A stretch of DNA of 64,000 nt, taken from DASCOT01 sp965197275 (GTDB taxonomy: Bacteria > Acidobacteriota > UBA890 > WLXD01). The DNA lies in assembly GCA_965197275.1 (NCBI GenBank), contig CBDAMQ010000025.1, positions 1-64,000 on the forward strand, read 5' to 3'. This document shows, piece by piece, positions 45,125 to 51,831 of this stretch; within the stretch, counting starts at the first letter, position 1, and each line of letters starts with the position of its first letter. A program made the translations under genes and the position numbers. Under the pieces are notes generated by a model. It had not been told where the DNA came from, did not search any database, and saw only the letters and a list, made by a program, of their open reading frames with translations.

Positions 45125-45184
45125 GCCTGTTGTCAGCACCGAGTTACTGAGATAGAAGGTGGTACTAACTTCGGGGGCAGGTCA
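45125..45184 (+). repeat. Solo right end of IS-C-type element (diverged)
   Basis: Sixty bases aligned to 9726-9785: shared TTGTCAGCACCGA, then ACTGAGATAGAAGGTGG-like spacer and terminal GGGGCAGGTCA. It is more diverged than the 35-kb copy. The outer edge lies only 18 bp before the ATG of the diheme PQQ gene, so its ribosome site immediately abuts the IS end. Confidence 0.7.
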
Positions 45185-45202
45185 TCTGGACTGGAGGAAC
45201 CT

Positions 45203-47428
45203 ATGCTGCGACGAGTACTAACGATGAGCGCGGTGACGTTGATCGTGTCCGTTTTCGCATTCACGACGCAGCTCGCCACCTCGCCGGTCCAGGCTCAAGA
45301 TGTGCCGGAACCGAAGGCCATGGCCACTGCGGCCAGCATGGTGCCGGCGTACGAAGCAGTTTGTGCCGATTGTCACGACAATCAGAGCGACGCGATGGCA
45401 CCCACTCGGGAGGCGCTTCGACAGATGGACCCGGAGCAGGTGCTCATTGCCCTGATGGAAGGGCCCATGGTGGAGTTCACCTCCGAGTTCACGGACGGCG
45501 AGCTCCGGGCGATGGCAGAACTGGTCACCGGCAAGCCTCTCGGTAGCTCCGTCGACCGCACCATTTATCCGGCAAGGATGGTCGGTGCGTTCGAAAACGG
45601 GTGTGCGGTCTGCCACGACAATTCACCCGCCGGTCGCCCCGTTTCGGGCGGGACCGCTCCTGCCAACATGCCCTCACGGTTCGATATTCAGCGGATGGAA
45701 CCCGACGAGCTCCTGGCAGTGTTGAACCGACCGATCGCGGCACATGACGAGAGCGATCGCTTCCGGATCTGGGACGACGAGGAGTACACGCGCGCCGTCA
45801 TCGAGCTCGTGACCGGCAAGCCGTTCGGCGGCGTTGCCCACCGCGAGGCATCGGCCATGCCGAACCAGTGTGCCGAGTCCCTGAACCTGGACAACTGGAA
45901 CAACCAGCCCAGCTGGAACGGTTGGGATCCCGAGCTCGGTGTGCATCGGTTCGCGTCGGAGGCGGTCGGCGGGATCACCGTCGAGGACCTCCCGCGGCTG
46001 AAGCTGAAGTGGGTTTTCGCCATCCCGGATGCCTCGGTAGCCAACTGGTCGCAACCCAGCGTGGTGGGCGGTGCGCTGTTCATAACGAGCGACAACTTCT
46101 TCGTGTATGCGCTCGACGCCAAGACCGGCTGCGTTCACTGGTCGTACCGCGCGCAGACGGCTGTCCGGGGCGCGGTCAAGGTCGGTCCGGTCGATGGTGT
46201 GCCGGGGGTCCGCTTTGGCGCGTATTTTGGCGACATGAGCGGGGTCGTGTACGGCGTCAATGCCGAGACGGGCGAGGAGATGTGGAGCCTGCGCGCCGAC
46301 GATCATCCACAGGCAAAGATCACATCCGCAGTGAGGCTCGATTCCTCAGGAGAGCGCCTGTACGTGCCGGTCGCATCGTGGGAAGAACAGCCTGGTTCCT
46401 ATGTCGAGTACGAGTGCTGCACATTCCAGGGCAGCGTCGTGGCCGTCGACGTGAAGACCGGGGAGAAGGTCTGGCAAACCTACTCGTTTCCAGAGCGGCC
46501 TCGGCCACTCAACAAAACGAACTCGGCCGGCACGCCGCTGTTCGGACCAGCCGGCGCCGGCATCTGGAGCTCGCTGTCGATCGACGAGAAACGGCGCGCC
46601 ATCTACGCGCCCACCGGGAACTGCAACATCACCGAGCACTTCGGTGTCGGCAACGTGACCTTCGACGGCGGCGCCTGCGGCTCGATACTGGCCCTCGACA
46701 TGGATACCGGCCGACGGTTGTGGATGACCAACCTTCGTCCTGCGGCCTCGGATCGAGACGAAGGTGGCTGCGGCCGAGGTCCCGAGCGTCTGGTCAATTG
46801 CCCGGGCTACGTTCAGGGCCCGGGCGACGACGTCAACCAGGCGATCCTGCTCGACCTGCCGAACGGCCGCAGAGCGCTGCTGGGCGTACAGGAGAGCGGC
46901 CGCATCACCGCTTTGGATCCCGACAACAGCGGGGCAGTCCTCTGGGTCGCCCAGGCCGGCGACCAGCTGGCGCCTAACGGCGCAGGTTGGGGCGGGGCTT
47001 CCGACGGCGAGCTCTTCTATCGTCCGCTGTACTACCGGGACGGAACCGGAGCCGTCGCGGCGCTGCGGGTGACGACGGGTGAGCGCGTCTGGTACACGGA
47101 ACTGCCGGGGCTGGAGGACTGCAACCTGTCGGGTTGGAACGCTTGCTCCTCGGGTTTTACGGCGGCGGCAACCGCAGTGCCCGGCGCGGTAATCACCGGC
47201 TCGTCCGAAGGGATACTCCGCGCGTTTTCGAAGGCGGACGGCGAGATTCTCTGGGAATACTCCACGGAGCGAGGATATGAAGCCGTTAACGAAATGCCGG
47301 CATTCGGGGGCGCAATTGGTGCCACCTCCCCAACGATCGTCGATGGGATGATGTACCTGGGGTCCGGGTACGCGCTTTTCGGCAATAGGCCGGGGAATGT
47401 GCTACTGGCCTTCGGGATAGACGACTAG
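45203..47428 (+). CDS. Diheme cytochrome c - PQQ-like quinoprotein, periplasmic
   Basis: Protein of 741 residues with a signal peptide (MSAVTLIVSVFAFTTQLATS). Two c-type heme sites are in the N-terminal 220 residues: C54-x-x-C57-H58 and C134-x-x-C137-H138, each followed by repeated ELVTGKPxG segments. The C-terminal ~500 residues form a PQQ-type eight-bladed propeller (VYALDAKTGCVHWSYRAQ, VYGVNAETGEEMWSLRAD and AFSKADGEILWEYSTERG). An N-terminal heme position is unusual; alcohol dehydrogenase quinohemoproteins usually have it at the C-terminus. A ribosome site ggaggaacc precedes the ATG. It probably oxidises an alcohol or amine and passes electrons to its hemes. Confidence 0.85.
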   Translation: MLRRVLTMSAVTLIVSVFAFTTQLATSPVQAQDVPEPKAMATAASMVPAYEAVCADCHDNQSDAMAPTREALRQMDPEQVLIALMEGPMVEFTSEFTDGELRAMAELVTGKPLGSSVDRTIYPARMVGAFENGCAVCHDNSPAGRPVSGGTAPANMPSRFDIQRMEPDELLAVLNRPIAAHDESDRFRIWDDEEYTRAVIELVTGKPFGGVAHREASAMPNQCAESLNLDNWNNQPSWNGWDPELGVHRFASEAVGGITVEDLPRLKLKWVFAIPDASVANWSQPSVVGGALFITSDNFFVYALDAKTGCVHWSYRAQTAVRGAVKVGPVDGVPGVRFGAYFGDMSGVVYGVNAETGEEMWSLRADDHPQAKITSAVRLDSSGERLYVPVASWEEQPGSYVEYECCTFQGSVVAVDVKTGEKVWQTYSFPERPRPLNKTNSAGTPLFGPAGAGIWSSLSIDEKRRAIYAPTGNCNITEHFGVGNVTFDGGACGSILALDMDTGRRLWMTNLRPAASDRDEGGCGRGPERLVNCPGYVQGPGDDVNQAILLDLPNGRRALLGVQESGRITALDPDNSGAVLWVAQAGDQLAPNGAGWGGASDGELFYRPLYYRDGTGAVAALRVTTGERVWYTELPGLEDCNLSGWNACSSGFTAAATAVPGAVITGSSEGILRAFSKADGEILWEYSTERGYEAVNEMPAFGGAIGATSPTIVDGMMYLGSGYALFGNRPGNVLLAFGIDD

Positions 47429-47503
47429 GTGAGAAAGGACGGGCAGCCTGGCCGTTGCTCGCTGGGTTCGTAAGTGTCGATGAATAATGATAATTCCAGT
47501 AGA

Positions 47504-47527
47504 CCAGCTGGATAGAGCAGCGGACTA
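47504..47527 (+). pseudogene. 5' half fragment of a tRNA (D-arm and anticodon-stem side)
   Basis: The sequence AGCTGGATAGAGCAGCGGAC is the standard D-loop, D-stem, base 26 and 5' anticodon stem of a bacterial tRNA (Arg/Met/Ile-like consensus). The acceptor stem and 5' D-stem strand are degraded (GACC for GCTC). Nothing downstream completes a cloverleaf. Its GCGGA stem strand would pair with TCCGC of the 3' half found at 50923-50960. Confidence 0.6.
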
Positions 47528-47626
47528 GCGGTACGGATTCGGACCCTATGTGCCCGCTGGGGCCTACCTGGCGGTAAGGCTCGGGGTCGCGGCGTAACAG
47601 GTCTTGAAGGCGAATTGGGGCCTCTC

Positions 47627-48971
47627 TCAGACAGCGATCATCTCCAGCGGGACCTTCGACAGTCGTCGGGGACCATCCGCCTCGTAGATGATCGTGTCGA
47701 TGAGCGGGGCTCTTACCCACAAGCTCTCCCAGTTCGTAACCGTCCCGACCGGAAAAGCCCATTCAGCTGGATCAGCGTCGACTCCGCGGACCGACGGTCC
47801 TCCCTCGCTAACGCTGAAACTGAAATTCCCGACCCAATCCGGCGGGAAACTGATGCCAAGCTCATAGCCCAACCCCCACCCTGGGCCACCCCAGAGGCCT
47901 GTGGCCTTGAAGTAGTCCAAGAGAGCGTCATGAACCTCTTTGATCGGTACTCCGGGCTTGGCTGTCTCGCAAAGGACATCGAATGACCCGGCCGACAGCT
48001 CGTGGTCTCTTATTGTCTTGGCGGACGGTTCGCCCAGTACCCAGCTTCGGTTCGCATTGGAGTGATACCGATGAACGACGCCACAGACGTCGGCACCGAA
48101 GACCTCCCCGGCCTTGATGCGACGGCGGGACGGCACGATGTGTGACCGGCGACCGTTGCCCCACGCTCCACCTCCTCGCCAAACGCCCACCCCTTGGATG
48201 AGAGCCGGTGTGTCACCGCCGGCAGCGTACATAGCGCGCATCAGTTCGCCGTAGACCTCGAGCTCGGTAACCTCTGGCCGTAGCGTCTCGGCGATCGCTT
48301 GGAGCCCGATGTCGCAGATGGCGGCTGCTTCCTCGATGTAGGCGAGCTCCTGCGGAGATTTGACGAGCCTGACCTGTAGCAGCACATCGCTGCCATCAAC
48401 CACCGTGCAACCTGCATCGCGGAAGGCTGCCTCGAACCTCTCGCTGATGGCGCGGGTCGGACGATAGCTCTGGAACTCCATGCCGACGGTGCCGCCCAGC
48501 CACCCCTTGGCCTCAAGCTCCTTGAGCATGAAGCCCATCGGATCGGCCTGGAAGTAGCGGATGTCCACCGGACCCGACAGTCCGTCCAGGAGGTGGCTGT
48601 GGTAGCCAGAATCAAAGTGGATGACCTTGTCGTGATCGACGTGAACCGCCGTTCCAGATCTGGCTGACCTCGAGTTCCCCTGATACCAACTTGAAGTAAA
48701 GCCGTGTAGGTAACACATGCTCTCCGGCATCATCACCCACAGCAGATCGATGTTGTCCTGCGCCATCCTCTCCCGAACACGACGGAGGCGATCCTCGTAC
48801 TCCTCCGCCGAGAAGGCCGGACCTACCTCGTCGACTTCCGATTGCATCCGGTGTCTGATTCCATTGAAGGCTGGGCGGGCTGTCTGCCAGCGGCGCCTCG
48901 TTGGGGCCGAGCATCCACCCGACAGCTGATGAACCGAGAAAGACTCGCCGGTCAAACGTATGCTCTGTCAT
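47627..48971 (-). pseudogene. M24-family pita-bread protein, one-base frameshift after Tat leader
   Basis: The start at 48971 has a ribosome site (ctggaggcg) and a Tat leader FDRRVFLGSSAVGWMLG like that of its relative at 43764. Comparison of the two shows one extra A at 48836-48837 (GGAAGTCGACGAG against GGAGTCGACGAG), which moves the frame just before EVDEVGPAFSAEEYED. The rest (to 47627) is open for about 400 codons and has the same atypical metal site (FGADVCGVVHRYHSNANR, GYELGISFPPDW). If the extra base is a sequencing error the protein is 447 residues and intact. Confidence 0.78.
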
Positions 48972-49022
48972 AGGTGTCGCCTCCAGGCACTAACGCACGT
49001 TTGGCTGTGTTGCGGATTCCCA

Positions 49023-49165
49023 TCAGCTGATCGCCACGACCTCCTGGGGTAGGCTCGTCAGTCGACGTGCCCCGGTCTCCTCGAAGAGGATCGTATCGAT
49101 CACCGTGAAGCGGTCGCGCTCGTTCCCGGTTTCCCAACCGCTTTCGAAGTTCGTCACCACGCGAT
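49023..49165 (-). pseudogene. C-terminal stump of another M24-family gene
   Basis: About 47 codons read VVTNFESGWETGNERDRF, then VIDTILFEETGARRLTSLPQ and EVVAIS before TGA. This matches the last residues of the two relatives (VTNWESLW, LIDTIIYEADGPRRLSKVPL, EMIAV). Upstream it adjoins the end of the third M24 gene with no trace of the missing ~390 codons. Confidence 0.75.
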
Positions 49166-49196
49166 CAGACTACGGCGACCTGTACGCGGGTTCCGA

Positions 49197-50582
49197 TTAC
49201 CACCAGATCATCGGTGTCGGCGTGATCACCTCGGCTCCTTCGGCGGTGATGACGATGTTGGTCTCGAACCCGGACTGACCGACCCCGTCTCTGGCCATGA
49301 AAGTCTCCACACCCATCACCATGTTTTCCTCGAACGTCTCGTCGGCGAGCGCTTCGAGGACCTCGTCGACTCGATCCGGCGAGTACTTGCGGATCGCGGC
49401 CAGCGAAGGAAAGCTCGGCCCTTCGAAGAACAGGCCGTTGCCATGACCGTAGATCGGCCATTTCTTGCCCATCTCGCTGTCGTCCGGATCGAAAGCCTCA
49501 TATACCTCGTCACCGCGGGCAACGACGTCGAGGATCTTCTTGCCAGGCTCGATCTCGGCAACGATCGCATCGATCACTGCGGCCGTGGCCTCGACGAGGT
49601 CCTTCTGGCCGTCGCTCGGCGTGCCCTTGACCGTCGTTCGTCCCGGATCCATCCAATAACCCTGGAACGCGGGTCCGTAGACCCAGCCGCGGATCAGATC
49701 GCCGTCCTCGGGGGTCAGGTGGCTGTATCCCTGTGTGTGTTCGGTGACGATGTTCTCGGTGTACTTGCCGTGGGCAATCAGCATGCGGTGTGGCTGGCCA
49801 CCGGCCCGATACATCTCCCTGGCGGCCTCTCCGGCGGCCTCGGCCTCTGACCTACCGTCGAGCAACGCCTGGATCTGTGCCGTCAATGCCCTGGAACAGG
49901 TCTCGCCCGCCTTACGACAGGCCTCGATCTCCCGCGGGCTCTTGATCATGCGGACCGGCGCGATCAAGGAGCTCCCCGTTCGTTCCATCACCCAATCGAT
50001 CCCTGATGTCTCGCGGTCCAGCTCCATCCAACCTTCCATTGGCAGCACGTCGACACCGACCAGAGCTACCTTTCCCCCGATGCCGCGCTTGTTGAGCACC
50101 TCGGCAGCAGCGGCGAACGTGCTCCTGGTAGCGACGAAATCGTCGGTGGCAATCATGTTCGGTATCGGTGGTTCATCGGCAATCAGGATCGGCTTGTTGC
50201 CATCAACGAGAATGGCCGCTGAATGTCCGGAACCGCCGCTGCCTTGGCCGGAATTGTTGGAGTAGAAGTTGGTCAGATAGAGGACGTTGGCACACTTGTC
50301 CCAGGAGCCGGCCGTGCGAGCCCAGAAGATCGCCGCGTCGAGCCCCTGCTCCACCATCCGTGCATAGACCTTGTCCCACCGCTGCCTGTACTCCTGCGGC
50401 GAGAAGAACATCTCGAGGTCGGTCTCAGGCTGGGATTGCGTGGACTCCGGCCCCTCCAAGACGGGCGCAGCTCCGGCGAGCAGATCGGCAACAAACGGCG
50501 ACACAGCGGCTCCAGCGCCGGCTTTCTTGATCAGAGCGCGGCGGCTCATCTCAGACAAGAACTCCGCTCCTTGTTTCTTCAT
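49197..50582 (-). CDS. M24-family peptidase-like protein, Tat-like leader
   Basis: Protein of 461 residues, more distant from the other two. The leader MSRRALIKKAGAGAAVSPF (from residue 12) looks twin-arginine. The pita-bread domain starts RMIKSPREIEACRKAGETCS. Metal positions: GPAFQGYWMDPGRT (second Asp kept, first Asp replaced), YGHGNGLFFEG (His kept), MGVETFM (Glu kept) and GFETNIVI (Glu kept). Four of five ligands remain, so mononuclear metal binding is possible. Ribosome site taggagc lies before the ATG. It is divergent in sequence, but flanked on both sides by M24 C-terminal stumps, which suggests insertion into or recombination within the array. Confidence 0.8.
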   Translation of the reverse strand: MKKQGAEFLSEMSRRALIKKAGAGAAVSPFVADLLAGAAPVLEGPESTQSQPETDLEMFFSPQEYRQRWDKVYARMVEQGLDAAIFWARTAGSWDKCANVLYLTNFYSNNSGQGSGGSGHSAAILVDGNKPILIADEPPIPNMIATDDFVATRSTFAAAAEVLNKRGIGGKVALVGVDVLPMEGWMELDRETSGIDWVMERTGSSLIAPVRMIKSPREIEACRKAGETCSRALTAQIQALLDGRSEAEAAGEAAREMYRAGGQPHRMLIAHGKYTENIVTEHTQGYSHLTPEDGDLIRGWVYGPAFQGYWMDPGRTTVKGTPSDGQKDLVEATAAVIDAIVAEIEPGKKILDVVARGDEVYEAFDPDDSEMGKKWPIYGHGNGLFFEGPSFPSLAAIRKYSPDRVDEVLEALADETFEENMVMGVETFMARDGVGQSGFETNIVITAEGAEVITPTPMIWW

Positions 50583-50634
50583 AGCGAATCGCTCCTAGCT
50601 CGGCGGTGCGAATCTGACCACGCGCTTCAGAGAG

Positions 50635-50673
50635 TCACACCGCGATGATCTCGAGCGGCAACGCCGACAGGCG
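50635..50673 (-). pseudogene. Last 12 codons of an M24-family gene
   Basis: The minus strand reads RLSALPLEIIAV followed by TGA, almost identical to the C-terminus of the M24 protein at 43764 (RRLSALPLEIFPV) and that at 47627 (LEMIAV). Sequence further upstream does not continue the match. It is a second C-terminal scar in this array. Confidence 0.6.
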
Positions 50674-50922
50674 TCACCTCCAGTCTCCCGCCTACGACGA
50701 GATTCCCAGACGCCACTTTCACGGCGACATCGCGATCGAGCGTCGCGTCGGGCGCTCGAGACACATGCCCGATGCCGCCTGCGCCATACAGGGCATGGAT
50801 CATGTGGCACCCAGTCGCGTGTCGGGTTACAAGGGGCGCGGGTGCCAGCAGTCTAATCTCGGAGCCTGGCGAATCCAACGGCAGCCACCAGTCGGTGGAT
50901 CTGCGTGATACTGCTGGAAGAG

Positions 50923-50960
50923 GTCCGCAGGGTGGAGGTTCGAATCTTCCGGGCGCGCCA
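50923..50960 (+). pseudogene. 3' half fragment of a tRNA (anticodon stem, T-arm, acceptor, CCA)
   Basis: The order is GTCCGC (3' anticodon stem), AGGGT variable loop, T-stem and loop GGAGG-TTCGAAT-CTTCC, then GGGCGCGCCA, which resembles the acceptor end of bacterial tRNA-Arg. One base seems to be missing between T-stem and acceptor. No 5' half lies directly upstream. It is followed 22 bp later by the end of the vapC gene. Confidence 0.65.
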
Positions 50961-50982
50961 TTGTCTTCGGGCCCATCGCGCG

Positions 50983-51381
50983 TCAGACCTGCCAGTTCTC
51001 TGCCCGCAGGCCGATGATTCGCGAGAACTCGCGGACGTTGGCGGTCACCAGCACGCATTCGTGCGCGAGGGCGATGGACGCGATGAGCAAGTCGTTGGCG
51101 CCGATCGGCTCTCCGCGGGCGGCGAGATCGTGTCGGATCGTGCCGTAATCGAACGCGGCGTCGTCGTCGAACGGGAGCGAGCGGAAGGTCGCGAAGAATT
51201 CGTCCAGCACGCGGAGGTTCTCGTTGACTCGGCTGCTGCGCCGCGCCCCGAAGAGGAGCTCGGCCTTGACCACCGAGCACAGACAGATCTGGGACGGATG
51301 GTGGCGTTGCAGCGCATCGATCAGCGCCGGCGAGGTGCCGTTGAGAACCGCGATGCACGCGTTGGTGTCGAGCAAGTGCAT
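50983..51381 (-). CDS. vapC: VapC-type PIN-domain ribonuclease toxin
   Basis: Protein of 132 residues. The PIN acidic residues are in place: D5 in LLDTNACIAVL, Glu in VVKAELLFGARRS, and Asp in GEPIGANDLLIASIAL, with a further acidic position near VLVTANVREF. These coordinate Mg for cleavage of RNA, in VapC usually initiator tRNA or rRNA. The start ATG directly follows the antitoxin stop (TAGATG), the standard order. Confidence 0.88.
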   Translation of the reverse strand: MHLLDTNACIAVLNGTSPALIDALQRHHPSQICLCSVVKAELLFGARRSSRVNENLRVLDEFFATFRSLPFDDDAAFDYGTIRHDLAARGEPIGANDLLIASIALAHECVLVTANVREFSRIIGLRAENWQV

Positions 51382-51609
51382 CTACTCGAGCGACTCGCGG
51401 GATTCGAGCTCGGGCTGCGGCGCGCGCACGAGCGGCTCGCCGTGCCATGCCCCCGCAACGCGCGAGAAGAACTCCTCGGGCCAGTCATCCGCGACTTCGC
51501 GTTTGACCAGCTCGGCGAGGTAGGCCGAGACCGTCTTGCCCCCCGCCTCGGCGCGACGCTTGACTTCGCGGGCTACTTCTCGTGGCACGTACAGGTGCAT
51601 CTGCGGCAT
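51382..51609 (-). CDS. vapB: VapB-type antitoxin (ribbon-helix-helix-like)
   Basis: Protein of 75 residues from the ATG at 51609, chosen for its strong ribosome site (ggggggagg). The N-terminal MHLYVPREVAREVKRRAEA plus GKTVSAYLAELVKREV is a ribbon-helix-helix/CopG-like DNA-binding unit; the acidic, proline-containing C-terminus (LVRAPQPELESRESLE) is the toxin-neutralising tail. It directly precedes vapC with no gap. It should repress its own promoter; a palindrome TTTGTACAAA lies upstream. Confidence 0.8.
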   Translation of the reverse strand: MPQMHLYVPREVAREVKRRAEAGGKTVSAYLAELVKREVADDWPEEFFSRVAGAWHGEPLVRAPQPELESRESLE

Positions 51610-51677
51610 CGACCTCCCCCCTCTCCGAGATGGCCACGCCGGACCGTTCCTCACGGTTCAGATTCAGATTCGGTCCC

Positions 51678-51696
51678 TTTGTACAAATCTATTCTA
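51678..51696 (-). promoter_or_regulatory. Putative vapBC promoter -10 and palindromic operator
   Basis: In an unusually AT-rich pocket the minus strand has TAGAAT (51696-51691), a good -10 hexamer, followed 3 bp downstream by the perfect palindrome TTTGTACAAA (51687-51678), about 69 bp before the vapB ATG. The position suits autorepression by VapB. I see no strong -35 element. Confidence 0.45.
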
Positions 51697-51831
51697 CCAC
51701 ATACACCCAGGCCGTCGGAAATCGGTTCACAAGCTGCTGTCCGCTTTCGCCGTGGCACCGTGTATCGTCGACCGCTATGGTCCTACGGTGAAGGTGAGAG
51801 TTTGCAACTCTTCGGGACGATGAGGTAGCCC

